From NCBI RefSeq assembly GCF_012911015.1, contig NZ_WVVV01000003.1, forward strand, positions 111,565 to 175,564: 64,000 nt of DNA. Direction: 5' to 3'. Shown piece after piece: positions 26,757 through 36,106 of this stretch. This DNA comes from Chelativorans sp. ZYF759 (lineage in GTDB: Bacteria > Pseudomonadota > Alphaproteobacteria > Rhizobiales > Rhizobiaceae). Under the pieces are notes generated by a model, which was not told the origin of the DNA, ran no database searches, and saw only the letters and a program-made list of their open reading frames with translations. The translations under genes and the position numbers were made by a program. How positions within the stretch are numbered: the first letter of the stretch is position 1; each line of letters starts with the position of its first letter.

Positions 26757-26827
26757 CTGGAATTCTTCCTCGCTTCCGAAACCGACCTATAACGAAGTAT
26801 CGGGCCGGGCGATGCAGCAAAAGTCGA

Positions 26828-28480
26828 TCATCGATCCGCCACTTCCCAGCGCGGGTTGATCCACGGTTCCTGGTTGGAGGGCGGCAGGGGCGTGCGGCCC
26901 AGTATATGATCGGCCGCCTTCTCGCCGACCATGATCGACGGCGCGTTGAGATTGCCGTTGGTGATGCGCGGGAAGATAGAGGAATCGGCCACGCGCAGCC
27001 CGTCCACGCCGATGACGCGGCATTCGGGATCGACCACGCTCATGGCGTCGTCCGCCCGGCCCATGCGGCAGGTGCCGCAGGGATGGTAGGCGCTCTCGAC
27101 ATGCTCGCGGATATGGGCGTCAAGCGCCGCGTCGCTCTCGACATGCGCGCCGGGCGAGATCTCGGCCCCCCGGAAGGGGTCGAAGGCCGGCTGGGCGAAG
27201 ATCTCGCGGGTCAACCTTATGGCGTGGCGGAAGTCGCGCCAGTCATCCTCGTGCGACATGTAGTTGAAGCGGATCACGGGCTTCTCGCGCGGATCGCCCG
27301 AGCGCAGCGTCACCGAGCCGCGCGACTTCGAGCGCATCGGTCCGACATGGGCCTGGAAGCCGTGGGTGGGCGCGGCCGCCTTGCCGTCATAACGGATGGC
27401 GACGGGCAGGAAGTGATACTGGATGTCGGGATAGTCGACGCCGGCGCGCGAACGCACGAACCCGGCCGCCTCGAAATGGTTGGAGGTGCCGAGGCCCGAT
27501 TTGAGGAACAGCCATTCCGCGCCGATCAGCGCCTTGGAGAAAAGGTTGAGCTTCGAATAGAGCGTGATCGGCTGCCGCGATTCCTGCTGGATGTAGAGCT
27601 CCAGATGGTCCTGAAGATTGGCGCCCACGCCCGGCCGGTCGGCGACGGTCTCGATGCCGTGTCCGGACAGATGCGTGGCCGGCCCGATGCCCGACAGCAT
27701 GAGCAGCTTGGGGGAGTTGATGGAGGAGGCGGCGAGGATGACCTCACGTCGTGCCTTAACCACCTGAATCTGTCCGCGAGCTTCGATCTCGACGCCGGTG
27801 GCGCGGTGATTCTCGATCACAACGCGCCGCGCCAAGCCGCTGACGAGATTCACGTTCTTGCGCTTGAGGGCAGGGCGCAGATAGGCGTTGGCGGCCGACC
27901 AGCGGCGACCCTTGTGGATGGTCTGCTCCATGGCGCCGAAGCCTTCCTGCTTGGCGCCGTTGTAGTCGTCGGTCAGCTCGAAACCGGCCTGGCCGCCCGC
28001 CTCGATGAAGGCCTTGTAGAGGGGGTTCTTCATGGGCCCGCGGCGCACGTTCATCGGTCCGTCGGTGCCGCGCCAGCCGGGCTCGCCGCCTTCGGCATTC
28101 TCCATGCGCTTGAAATAGGGAAGCACGTCGGCGAAGCCCCAGCCGGCCGCCCCTTCCTCCTTCCAGTGGTCGAAGTCGCGCGCATGGCCGCGCACATAGA
28201 CCATGCCGTTGATGGAGGAGGAGCCGCCAAGCACCTTGCCGCGCGGCGTGGCGAGCACGCGGCCGCCCAGATGCGGCTCGGGCTCAGTGGACAGCCCCCA
28301 ATCGTAGATGCCCATGTTCATGGGGAAGGAGAGGGCGGCAGGCATCTGAATGAAGGGACCGACATCGGTCCCGCCATATTCGATGACGATGACCGAATGC
28401 CGCCCGTCTTCCGACAGGCGATGGGCGAGGGCGGAGCCGGCGGAGCCGGACCCCACGATGACGTAATCGGCTTCCATCAT
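26828..28480 (-). CDS. betA: Choline dehydrogenase (GMC flavoenzyme)
   Basis: 550 residues. FAD-dependent oxidation of choline to betaine aldehyde, usually membrane-associated. The N-terminal dinucleotide motif [16 protein letters not shown] (about 8-23), the GMC signature 1 region ([18 protein letters not shown]) and signature 2 ([18 protein letters not shown]) are clear. The active-site region [10 protein letters not shown] and the C-terminal [17 protein letters not shown] fit BetA. The start overlaps the stop of the upstream GST gene by 4 bp. Confidence 0.95.
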   Translation of the reverse strand: MMEADYVIVGSGSAGSALAHRLSEDGRHSVIVIEYGGTDVGPFIQMPAALSFPMNMGIYDWGLSTEPEPHLGGRVLATPRGKVLGGSSSINGMVYVRGHARDFDHWKEEGAAGWGFADVLPYFKRMENAEGGEPGWRGTDGPMNVRRGPMKNPLYKAFIEAGGQAGFELTDDYNGAKQEGFGAMEQTIHKGRRWSAANAYLRPALKRKNVNLVSGLARRVVIENHRATGVEIEARGQIQVVKARREVILAASSINSPKLLMLSGIGPATHLSGHGIETVADRPGVGANLQDHLELYIQQESRQPITLYSKLNLFSKALIGAEWLFLKSGLGTSNHFEAAGFVRSRAGVDYPDIQYHFLPVAIRYDGKAAAPTHGFQAHVGPMRSKSRGSVTLRSGDPREKPVIRFNYMSHEDDWRDFRHAIRLTREIFAQPAFDPFRGAEISPGAHVESDAALDAHIREHVESAYHPCGTCRMGRADDAMSVVDPECRVIGVDGLRVADSSIFPRITNGNLNAPSIMVGEKAADHILGRTPLPPSNQEPWINPRWEVADR

Positions 28481-29115
28481 CTGGCGCGCAGGCTCTCAAA
28501 GGAGACCATCACATGGTCCCGGAAGGCCGGCCTCTCGTTGAGACGCGCGTAATAGGCGTCCAGGTTGGGGGTGGACGCGCGTTCGAACTCCATTGTGTAG
28601 TAGCGGTAGAGCGGCGTGCCGACGATGATGTCGGCAAACGAGACATGCTCGCCCCCCAGGAAGGGCGCTTGCGCGAGGCGTTCGTCGAGCATGCGGGCGA
28701 GCGGCTTCATGCGCTCGGCGCCGGCGGCGACGGCGGAAGGATCCCGGTCGGCCTCGCGTACCCGCACGAGCGGTACGAAGAGGTCCATCAGAAGCACATG
28801 CGAAAAGGCGGTCTTGATCCACTCCGCCCACATGTCGAGCGGCGCGCGTGCGGCGGGATCGGCCGGCCAGAAAGCCTCGCTGCCGTAGCGGGCTCCGAGA
28901 TAGCGCACGATCGCCGCGCTTTCCCACAGGGTCAGGTCGCCGTCGACGAGGGTCGGCACCAGCCGGTTGGGGTTCATACGGCCATATTCGTCGCTGTCGG
29001 TGCGTCCGAAGGCGCCGCCATAGTCGAGACGTTCATGCGCCAGTTCGAGTTCGGCCAGCGCCCACATCACATACTGGACGTTCATCGATGTCGCACGGCC
29101 ATAGACGGTAATCAT
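28477..29115 (-). CDS. Glutathione S-transferase family protein inside the bet operon
   Basis: 212 residues from the ATG at 29115, which overlaps the betC stop as ATGA and has GAGGAGA upstream. N-terminal thioredoxin-like domain ([40 protein letters not shown]; the VP cis-proline and ES glutathione contacts are present) and C-terminal all-helical domain. Four-base overlaps on both sides tie it to betC and betA. A GST is not part of the textbook pathway; whether it detoxifies something linked to choline or betaine aldehyde metabolism is unknown. Confidence 0.88.
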   Translation of the reverse strand: MITVYGRATSMNVQYVMWALAELELAHERLDYGGAFGRTDSDEYGRMNPNRLVPTLVDGDLTLWESAAIVRYLGARYGSEAFWPADPAARAPLDMWAEWIKTAFSHVLLMDLFVPLVRVREADRDPSAVAAGAERMKPLARMLDERLAQAPFLGGEHVSFADIIVGTPLYRYYTMEFERASTPNLDAYYARLNERPAFRDHVMVSFESLRAR

Positions 29116-30644
29116 GCCTGTTCTCCTCTCGGGAAGCGCTGGCGGTCCTCCAGCACGTTCAGATCCATGTGGTTGCGCATGTAGCGTTCCGACGCCTTCT
29201 GGAGCGGCTGGAAGTCCCACGGATAGTAGGCGCCGTTGCGCAGTGCGGGATAGACCACCCAGCGGCGCGCCTGGCTCTCGCGCACTTCCGCGTCGAAGCG
29301 CGTCATGTCCCAGCGGGTGCGCACCATCGCCATGAATTCGGCGACCCGATCGGCGTGGGCCGGGTCGGTGGCGAGATTGACACGTTCGGCGGGATCCGAT
29401 TCCAGATCAAAGAGTTGCGGCGGATCGATCTCGCAGTGGACGAATTTGAAACGCCCGTCGCGGATCGCGACCATCGGCGCGATGGAGCCTTCGGCGGCGT
29501 ATTCCATGAGCACGGGCTCGGTACGTTTGCCGCCCTGGATAAGCGGGACCAGCGTCTGGCCGTCGGTCCAGGGCATGATGGCGCTCATGTCGATGCCGGC
29601 AAGGTCCGCAAGGGTCGGCAGGATGTCGAGATTGGAGACGGGCTGGTCGATGCGGCCGGCCGGCACGCCCTCGCCGGCGATCATCAGCGGCACGCGCGCC
29701 GAGCCCTCGTAGAAGCACATCTTGAACCACAGGCCGCGCTCGCCGAGCATCTCGCCATGGTCCGAGCAGAAGAGGATCAGCGTGTCGTCGAGCATGCGGG
29801 TGCGCGTCAGCGTGTCGACCAGTTCGCCCACCTTGTCGTCCAGATAGGAGATGTTGGCGAAATAGGCCTGTCGCGAGCGGCGGACATCTTCAGGCGTGAT
29901 GTCGAAGGAAGGGTAGTCGCTGGCGTGGTAGAGGCGCTGCGAATGCGGGTCCTGTTGATCATGCGGGATGAAGCCCACTTCCGGCTCCAGCCGGTCGCAG
30001 CCGTCATAGAGGTCCCAGTATTTGCGGCGCGCGACGAACGGGTCGTGCGGGTGGGTGAAGGAGACGTTCAGGCACCAAGGGCGACGACCCTCGTCCTGGC
30101 TCTCGCGCGACAGCTGGTAGAGCTTCTGGTTGGCGAGGAAGGCCACCTCGTCGTCATACTCCATCTGGTTGCTGATCTCGGCCACGCCGGCGCCCTTGAC
30201 CGAGCCGAGATTGTGGTACCACCAGTCGATGCGCTCGCCGGGCTTGCGATAGTCCGGCGTCCAGCCGAAATCGGCGGGATAGATGTCGGTCGTCAGGCGC
30301 TCCTCGAAACCGTGCAACTGGTCGGGACCCACGAAATGCATCTTGCCCGACAGGCAGGTGTGGTAGCCCGCCGCGCGCAGGTGGTGCGCGAATGTGGGGA
30401 TCGAGGAACCGAATTCCGCTGCGTTGTCGTAGACGCGGGTGCGAGAAGCCAGTTGCCCGCTCATGAAGGCGGCGCGGCCGGGCGCGCAGAGGGGGGAGGC
30501 GGTGTAGTTGTTTGCAAACCGCGCGGAGCGCGCCGCCAGTGTCTTGAGATGGGGCGCGTGCAGGAACTCGGCCGGGCCATCGGGAAACAGCGTGCCGTTC
30601 AGCTGGTCGACCATGATGATGAGGATGTTCGGCTGGGCGCTCAT
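29112..30644 (-). CDS. betC: Choline-sulfatase
   Basis: 510 residues. Hydrolyses choline-O-sulfate to choline and sulfate. The alkaline-phosphatase-fold metal site begins with [11 protein letters not shown] (Asp 13), and the sulfatase signature [11 protein letters not shown] places the formylglycine precursor Cys at residue 53. [17 protein letters not shown] and the C-terminal region ([11 protein letters not shown]) are those of BetC. Its start overlaps the betI stop by 4 bp, giving the rhizobial betI-betC order. Confidence 0.95.
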   Translation of the reverse strand: MSAQPNILIIMVDQLNGTLFPDGPAEFLHAPHLKTLAARSARFANNYTASPLCAPGRAAFMSGQLASRTRVYDNAAEFGSSIPTFAHHLRAAGYHTCLSGKMHFVGPDQLHGFEERLTTDIYPADFGWTPDYRKPGERIDWWYHNLGSVKGAGVAEISNQMEYDDEVAFLANQKLYQLSRESQDEGRRPWCLNVSFTHPHDPFVARRKYWDLYDGCDRLEPEVGFIPHDQQDPHSQRLYHASDYPSFDITPEDVRRSRQAYFANISYLDDKVGELVDTLTRTRMLDDTLILFCSDHGEMLGERGLWFKMCFYEGSARVPLMIAGEGVPAGRIDQPVSNLDILPTLADLAGIDMSAIMPWTDGQTLVPLIQGGKRTEPVLMEYAAEGSIAPMVAIRDGRFKFVHCEIDPPQLFDLESDPAERVNLATDPAHADRVAEFMAMVRTRWDMTRFDAEVRESQARRWVVYPALRNGAYYPWDFQPLQKASERYMRNHMDLNVLEDRQRFPRGEQA

Positions 30645-31234
30645 GCGGATGGGGTTTCCCTTGCGATCTTGATGGCCAGATAGTCTTCGACAAGCGCGAT
30701 GGCCGAGCGGGCGTCGGGCTCGCCCTGCTTGAGGGCGCGGCGGATGTAGAGGCCGTCGATCATCGCCGCGATGGCCTCGGCCGCACGCAGGGCTTCAAGC
30801 CGCGGCATGAGCTCGACCAGCGCGCTGGCCAGGTTGGAATGCAGCCGGCGCGCATAGACCCGCAAGAGACGGCGCATGGCATCGGAGCGCTGCGCCTCGA
30901 CATAGAAGGCGAGCCAGGCGGCGATCGTCTCGCTGCGGAACTGGGACGGCGAGAAATTGGTCGCCACGATGGCGCTGATGCGCGCGCGGGCGCCGTCCGC
31001 CCGTCGCAGGGCGGCGACCGTGTCGCGGCCGAGCTCGGCCAGGAGGTGGCGCATGGTGGCGGCCAGAAGGTCTTCCTTGCCACCGAAATAGTGGTGGGCA
31101 AGCGCCGGCGAGACGCCGGCCCGCCCCGCGATCTCGGACATGGTGACGTCCAGCGACCCGCGCTCCCCGATGGCGAGGATCGCGGCGTCGATGAGCGCGC
31201 GGCGGCGCAGCGGTTCCATTCCGATCTTGGGCAT
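30641..31234 (-). CDS. betI: BetI, TetR-family repressor of the choline operon
   Basis: 197 residues. The N-terminal helix-turn-helix ([20 protein letters not shown], about 31-50) with FGGKEDLL is TetR-type; the ligand-binding C-terminal domain ([17 protein letters not shown]) matches BetI. First gene of the operon, sitting directly downstream of a perfect 8-bp-arm operator overlapping the promoter, with an extra half-site next to its start codon. It should repress the operon until choline is present. Confidence 0.93.
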   Translation of the reverse strand: MPKIGMEPLRRRALIDAAILAIGERGSLDVTMSEIAGRAGVSPALAHHYFGGKEDLLAATMRHLLAELGRDTVAALRRADGARARISAIVATNFSPSQFRSETIAAWLAFYVEAQRSDAMRRLLRVYARRLHSNLASALVELMPRLEALRAAEAIAAMIDGLYIRRALKQGEPDARSAIALVEDYLAIKIARETPSA

Positions 31235-31256
31235 CAGTCAATCATCTCCAGGGTGG

Positions 31257-31285
31257 AAGATAGTTTTTATTGACTGAGCAGTCAA
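31257..31285 (-). promoter_or_regulatory. Sigma-70-type promoter of the bet operon
   Basis: On the minus strand TTGACT (31285-31280) and TATCTT (31262-31257) are spaced 17 bp, close to consensus. The -35 box lies inside the BetI operator, so bound repressor would block RNA polymerase. Confidence 0.65.
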
Positions 31286-31286
31286 T
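31269..31286. promoter_or_regulatory. BetI operator (perfect inverted repeat)
   Basis: ATTGACTG-AG-CAGTCAAT is a perfect 8-bp inverted repeat 35 bp upstream of betI and contains the -35 hexamer of the leftward promoter. A third copy of the half-site, CAGTCAAT, lies at 31235-31242 touching the betI start. This is the expected layout for autoregulation by a TetR-type repressor. Confidence 0.8.
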
Positions 31287-31415
31287 CAAGCGAGCAGGTC
31301 CGGGAGTCCCCGGAACGTGAATCGGGGGACTTTGCGGACCGCGCGGTCCGCACAAATCCTTTGCCTTCACCCCGGCCGCGGCCTAAGGGCATCGGCTTCA
31401 GAAAGGGCGAGACAA

Positions 31416-32447
31416 ATGGCCAATCCGGTTCTGGTGGAGGCAATGCGGGGCGATCTGGTGGAGAGCCGGCATCGCGGCGCGGTGTGCGTGCGCGATGCGG
31501 ACGGCGCTACACTTCTTTCGCTGGGCGACGTCGCACGGCCGGTATTTCCGCGCTCGGCGATCAAGGTGATCCAGGCGCTGCCGCTGATCGAGAGCGGCGC
31601 GGCGGACGCATACGGTTTCGGCAACCGCGAACTGGCGCTGGCCTGCGCGTCGCATTCGGGCGAACCGGCGCATGCCGCGCTGGCCGAAAGCATGCTCAAG
31701 CGGGCGGGGTTCGATGCCGGTTCGCTCGAATGCGGTGCGCACTGGCCCATGGGCGAAGCGGCGGCGCGCCAGCTGGCTCGCGAGGGTGGGCAGCCCTCGG
31801 CGCTCCACAACAACTGCTCGGGCAAGCACGCGGGCTTCGTCTGCACCTGCGCGCATCGTGGTATCGATCCTCGCGGCTATGTGCGGCGCGACCATGACAT
31901 GCAGATATCCGTGCGCGAGGCGATGGAGAGCGTGACCGGCGCACCACATCGCGAGGAGGCCTGCGGCACGGATGGCTGCTCGATCCCGACCTATGCGGTG
32001 CCGCTCGACGCGCTGGCGCTGGGGTTCGCGCGCATGGCGAGCGGGGTCGGTCTCGGCAACGAACGGGCGAAGGCCGCGCGGCGGCTGATGGATGCCTGCA
32101 TGGCCGAGCCCTTCTGCGTTGCCGGAACGGACCGCGTGGACACCAAGCTCATGCAGGGCGCCGGCGGGCGGATATTCGTCAAGATCGGCGCGGAAGGCGT
32201 CTATTGCGGTGCGGTTCCGGAACTGGGGATCGGCATCGCGCTCAAATGCGACGACGGCGCCGGAAGAGCGGCAGAGGTGATGGTTGCGGCGGTGCTGGCG
32301 CGCCTCTTCAAGGACGACCACGCGATGGCGCGCCACCTCGATGCTCTGGCGCACCCGGAACTGACCAACTGGAAGGGGAACCGTGTCGGCGCGCTCAGAC
32401 CGGCAGGCGAACTGGCCCGCAGCGACGGCAGATCGGCAGCCGGCTAG
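31416..32447 (+). CDS. L-asparaginase, Rhizobium etli type
   Basis: 343 residues; ATG at 31416 with AAAGGGCGAG upstream. Hydrolyses asparagine to aspartate and ammonia. It belongs to the class unrelated to the E. coli enzymes. Key residues of that class are visible: the S-x-x-K pair in FPRSAIKVI, the SHSGEP serine, NNCSGKHAGF (Cys and Lys), the zinc-site cysteine in EACGTDGCSIP, and the second lysine in DTKLMQGAGG. Cytosolic, with no signal peptide. It diverges from betI across 129 bp that include the BetI operator, but nothing suggests co-regulation. Confidence 0.88.
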   Translation: MANPVLVEAMRGDLVESRHRGAVCVRDADGATLLSLGDVARPVFPRSAIKVIQALPLIESGAADAYGFGNRELALACASHSGEPAHAALAESMLKRAGFDAGSLECGAHWPMGEAAARQLAREGGQPSALHNNCSGKHAGFVCTCAHRGIDPRGYVRRDHDMQISVREAMESVTGAPHREEACGTDGCSIPTYAVPLDALALGFARMASGVGLGNERAKAARRLMDACMAEPFCVAGTDRVDTKLMQGAGGRIFVKIGAEGVYCGAVPELGIGIALKCDDGAGRAAEVMVAAVLARLFKDDHAMARHLDALAHPELTNWKGNRVGALRPAGELARSDGRSAAG

Positions 32448-32491
32448 CGGATTTGCTTGTTATTGGAGCGTTTCGGCCCTACCTTTCCTGA

Positions 32492-32974
32492 ATGAGCAGC
32501 GCTTTCAAACGCGAACAGGACGACGACTTCTCGACGAGTGACATCGGCGAGCGGCCTGTCAGCACATATCGCAATCTCGTGACCCGCAGCGGGATGATCC
32601 AGATCGATACCGAGATCGCGACCCTGCGCGAGGAATTCGCCAAGGCGGAGGCGCAGGCCGATCGCGAGAAGATTGCGCACGTTTCGCGCGACCTGCGCTA
32701 CTGGAACGCGCGCCGCGAAACGGCCGAGCTTTCCGAGCCCGGACCCGACGAGACGGTTGTCCGTTTCGGCATGATCGTGACGCTCAAGGACGAGGACGGC
32801 GAAAGCCACGTCTGGAAGATCGTCGGCGAAGACGAGGCCGACACCACCCATGGCAAGATTTCCCATGCCGCCCCTGTGGCCAAGGCGCTGTTCGGCAAGT
32901 CCGTCGGCGACGTGGTCGAGGTCAATGGCAAGGAATGGGAACTGACCGCGCTCGAGATTCCGCAGAAGGACTGA
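32492..32974 (+). CDS. GreA/GreB-family transcription factor, divergent
   Basis: 160 residues. The C-terminal half (about 85-155: VVRFGMIVTLKDEDGESHVW, ISHAAPVAKALFGKSVGD, VVEVNGKEWEL) is the FKBP-like Gre domain that docks on RNA polymerase. The N-terminal coiled coil is present but short (SGMIQIDTEIATLREEF ... SRDLRYWNARRETAEL), and the canonical acidic tip motif of GreA (GDLxENAEY) is not seen. It may therefore modulate RNA polymerase without promoting transcript cleavage; that is inference. Confidence 0.82.
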   Translation: MSSAFKREQDDDFSTSDIGERPVSTYRNLVTRSGMIQIDTEIATLREEFAKAEAQADREKIAHVSRDLRYWNARRETAELSEPGPDETVVRFGMIVTLKDEDGESHVWKIVGEDEADTTHGKISHAAPVAKALFGKSVGDVVEVNGKEWELTALEIPQKD

Positions 32975-32994
32975 CGGCCCGCGGGCCCGGCAGC

Positions 32995-34395
32995 CTAGTT
33001 TTCGACGGTTTCCGGATCGTCCGACGGCGGCTCGTATTGTTCCATCAGGGCAGGAAGCAAGGGACGGCAGCTTGCCGGCGCTTCGCCGTCGGCTTCGGGT
33101 GCTGCGGCTTCGAACAGGCCGGCGGGAAGCTGGTCTCGATGACGGCAGGCGCCCTTGGCGGCGCGCGCCTGCAACACGCGCTCCTGCAGCTTGCCCGCTG
33201 TGAGGCTCTGGAATATCCCGCCCTCCGCGTCAATCTTGCGGAACTCCTCCCAGGCGGCCTCGCAGAGCGCGGCAACCTGTGCGTCGAGCCCGGTAACACG
33301 CGGCCAGGGGTCGGCCACGAAGGCCGCGTAGCTCTCGCGGGCGACCAGCAGCTGGCTCTTCAGCGCCATGTCGCGGGCCTCCGCCCGCAAAAGCCCCCGT
33401 TCGATGCCGGCCGGCAGCAGCGCCAGCGAGTCCACGCCGCCCACGATGGCACCGAGCCCGGCATAGGCGTTGCGCAGCAGGTTCGCCTCGGCATCGCTCG
33501 CCGACAGCATGCGGTAGGAGGATTCGGCATGGACGGCGGCACGCGACGGCGGGATGGAGCAGGTCTCCTGCGCCTTCACCCATAATTTGCGCAGCGCCCT
33601 GACCTTGATGATCGACATGAACTGGTCCTGGTCGACCGAAAGCGCGAAGCCGATATGGGGCGCGGCGTACATGAGCGGCTGGCGAGCGTCCTCGAACATG
33701 CGCAGATGGGCGACCGCCGCGGCCAGCATGATGCCGAGTTCCTGCGCCTCGGTGGCGCCCGCATTGTGCGCCACGCGCCCATCCGCCTCCAGGAGGACGG
33801 CCGGCAGGCCCATGGCGAAGAAATGCGCCAGCGACTGCGGCAGCGATGCCTGGAGCGCTTCGATGGACATGTTGAAGGTGCCCGTGCCGGCAAGCACGGC
33901 AGCCGGATCGAGCCCGAAGGACATGCTGACGCGCTGTGGGTCGACCTTGCGCTCAGCAAGCACGGCGGCGAGCCAGTCGACCGAGGCACGGCCCATGGGA
34001 TGGGCATCGATGCGCAGATGGATCTTGCCCAGCGGAATGCCGGCAAGCACCGTGTCGAGCGCCGCGGGGTCGGCCGGAAGACCGCGGCCGAACGCGTTCA
34101 GCGCGCCGGAAAAGACGAGGGCGAGCCCGGTGGCGCCGGCCTCGATGTCGCGGCATGCCTGTTCGTTGGCCTGCCGGGGGTCGGGATGGTCGATACGCTG
34201 GAGCATGCGCCAGGAAGGCCGCGTGCGGCGCAGATAGGCAGACGGGATGGGCTCGGGGGCAAGCGCAGACGCAGCCTCGCCGCGCTGCAGCACGGACCGG
34301 CCGAACGGCGCGGTGCCGGGCGAATCACGCTCCCGGTCGAGCCATTGTGACCGCTCGACGGGCGGAAATCTCGTATTGATGCTGGCCGCTTTCAT
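32995..34395 (-). CDS. Methylmalonyl-CoA mutase small-subunit-like protein
   Basis: 466 residues from the ATG at 34395, preceded by GGGGAT; an in-frame start at 34446 has weaker support. The TIM-barrel mutase domain is recognisable (GATGLALVFSGALNAFGRGL; FNMSIEALQASLP; HNAGATEAQELGIMLAAAV; ESSYRMLSASDAEANLLRNA). No C-terminal cobalamin-binding domain is seen, as in the non-catalytic small subunit (MutA type). The partner large subunit is not adjacent; it would have to be elsewhere. Role: probably propionyl-CoA/methylmalonyl-CoA metabolism. Confidence 0.83.
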   Translation of the reverse strand: MKAASINTRFPPVERSQWLDRERDSPGTAPFGRSVLQRGEAASALAPEPIPSAYLRRTRPSWRMLQRIDHPDPRQANEQACRDIEAGATGLALVFSGALNAFGRGLPADPAALDTVLAGIPLGKIHLRIDAHPMGRASVDWLAAVLAERKVDPQRVSMSFGLDPAAVLAGTGTFNMSIEALQASLPQSLAHFFAMGLPAVLLEADGRVAHNAGATEAQELGIMLAAAVAHLRMFEDARQPLMYAAPHIGFALSVDQDQFMSIIKVRALRKLWVKAQETCSIPPSRAAVHAESSYRMLSASDAEANLLRNAYAGLGAIVGGVDSLALLPAGIERGLLRAEARDMALKSQLLVARESYAAFVADPWPRVTGLDAQVAALCEAAWEEFRKIDAEGGIFQSLTAGKLQERVLQARAAKGACRHRDQLPAGLFEAAAPEADGEAPASCRPLLPALMEQYEPPSDDPETVEN

Positions 34396-34551
34396 CTGGA
34401 TCCCCAATACCATCTCAAGTGTATGGGCCTTCGGGCCGTCCCGCAATCACAAGACAGGTCGATTTTGCCTCCGTGTTGCTGATTGTCGCAGCCTGGGGCG
34501 CGCCTTATAAACTGCTGGAAGGCCGTCGGGGCGCAGCGCGGGGGAGCAGAT

Positions 34552-36081
34552 ATGTGGCAGGACGATACGATATTCCTCGGGGCAAGCCGTGCGCCCGACA
34601 ACAGCGTGACCGGGCGCGAGGAGCTGCTGCTGGGCAAGGCCAATCGCCACGGCCTTGTGACCGGGGCGACGGGCACCGGCAAGACCGTCACGCTGCAGAT
34701 CCTGGCCGAGGGGTTTTCCAATGCCGGGGTGCCGGTCTTCTGCGCCGACATGAAAGGCGACGTGGCCGGTCTGGCCATGGCTGGCGAGCCGAAGGATTTC
34801 CTTTCCCAGCGCGCTGCCGCCATCGGGCTCGATGACTACGCGTTCGAAGCCTTCCCGACGATCATGTGGGACGTGTTCGGGGAGAAGGGGCATCCGGTGC
34901 GCGCAACGGTCACCGAGATGGGGCCGCTGCTCCTGTCGCGGCTGATGGGCCTGACCGACGCGCAGGAAGGCGTGCTCAACATCGCCTTTCGCATCGCCGA
35001 CGAGGAGGGGCTGCTGCTGCTCGACATGAAGGACCTCCAGTCGATGCTGGCCAGCGTGGCCGAGCGCGCGCAGGAGATCAGCGCGCGCTACGGCAACGTG
35101 ACACGTGCATCCGTGGGCGCCATCCAGCGCGCGCTGCTCGTGCTCGAGCAGCAGGGCGGCGACCGCTTCTTCGGCGAACCGGCGCTGGAGGTGACGGAAT
35201 TCATGCGCACGGCGCGCGACGGGCGCGGCGCCATCAACATCCTGGCGGCCGATCGGCTCATGTCGAGCCCGCGCCTCTACTCGACCTTCCTTCTGTGGAT
35301 GCTGTCGGAACTGTTCGAGAAGCTGCCGGAGATCGGCGACCCGCAAAAGCCGCGGCTGGTGTTCTTCTTCGACGAGGCGCATCTGCTCTTCAGCGACGCG
35401 CCACGGGCCCTGATGGAGCGCATCGAGCAGGTGGTCCGCCTGATCCGCTCCAAGGGGGTAGGGGTCTACTTCGTCACGCAGAACCCGCTCGACGTTCCCG
35501 AGACGGTGCTGGCGCAGCTTGGCAACCGCTTCCAGCATGCGCTGCGCGTCTATTCTCCGCGCGAGCAGCGCGCCGTGAAGACGGCGGCCGACACCTTCCG
35601 CCCCAATCCGGATTTCGACAGTTTCGAGGCGATCACGAAGCTCGGCACCGGCGAGGCGCTGGTTTCCACGCTTCAGAGCGACGGCTCGCCTTCGATCGTC
35701 CAGCGCACGCTGATCCGGCCGCCATCCTCGCGCATCGGGACGCTGAGCGATGGCGAACGGTCTTCCATCGTCTCGCAAAGCCCGGTCGCCGGCCGCTACG
35801 AGCAGACGATCGATCGGGAGTCCGCCTATGAGCTGCTGAAGAAGCAGGCCGAGGAAGCCGCCCGAACCCGCGAGGCGGCGAAGGCGCCGGCCGAACAGCC
35901 CGCCGCCGGCGGTGGGTGGTCGCTGCCCGATTTCGGCCTGGGCACGGGGGGCCGCACGACCGGACGGGCGTCCAACCGCCAGGGCGTGGCGGAGGCGGCG
36001 ATCAAATCGGTGGTGCGGTCGGTGGGATCGGGCGTCGGCCGTGCGATCGTGCGCGGCGTGCTGGGCAGCCTGAAGCGCTGA
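34552..36081 (+). CDS. HerA/DUF853-family ATPase (YjgR type)
   Basis: 509 residues; ATG at 34552 with GGGGAG upstream (MWQDDTIFLGAS is the typical family start). Walker A GATGTGKTVT (about 42-51), Walker B RLVFFFDEAHLLF (about 270-282) and VYFVTQNPLDVPE, followed by an arginine-rich region, match the bacterial DUF853/YjgR HerA-like ATPases. The C-terminal ~80 residues are low-complexity with a Gly/Arg-rich tail. Predicted hexameric translocase-like ATPase; the cellular role of this family is poorly defined. Convergent with the L,D-transpeptidase gene. Confidence 0.9.
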   Translation: MWQDDTIFLGASRAPDNSVTGREELLLGKANRHGLVTGATGTGKTVTLQILAEGFSNAGVPVFCADMKGDVAGLAMAGEPKDFLSQRAAAIGLDDYAFEAFPTIMWDVFGEKGHPVRATVTEMGPLLLSRLMGLTDAQEGVLNIAFRIADEEGLLLLDMKDLQSMLASVAERAQEISARYGNVTRASVGAIQRALLVLEQQGGDRFFGEPALEVTEFMRTARDGRGAINILAADRLMSSPRLYSTFLLWMLSELFEKLPEIGDPQKPRLVFFFDEAHLLFSDAPRALMERIEQVVRLIRSKGVGVYFVTQNPLDVPETVLAQLGNRFQHALRVYSPREQRAVKTAADTFRPNPDFDSFEAITKLGTGEALVSTLQSDGSPSIVQRTLIRPPSSRIGTLSDGERSSIVSQSPVAGRYEQTIDRESAYELLKKQAEEAARTREAAKAPAEQPAAGGGWSLPDFGLGTGGRTTGRASNRQGVAEAAIKSVVRSVGSGVGRAIVRGVLGSLKR

Positions 36082-36092
36082 GGCGCTTCAGG
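36069..36092. terminator. Hairpin between convergent genes
   Basis: CCTGAAGCGC (36069-36078), loop TGAG, GCGCTTCAGG (36083-36092) is a perfect 10-bp stem spanning the stop codon of the HerA-like gene. It lacks a clear T-tract, so termination is plausible but not certain. Confidence 0.45.
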
Positions 36093-36106
36093 CAAAATGG
36101 CCGGGT

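Noticed and set aside
32975..32994. Palindromic GGCCCGCGGGCC between the Gre-like and mutase genes as a terminator.
   Set aside because: It has no T-tract on either strand; too weak to call.
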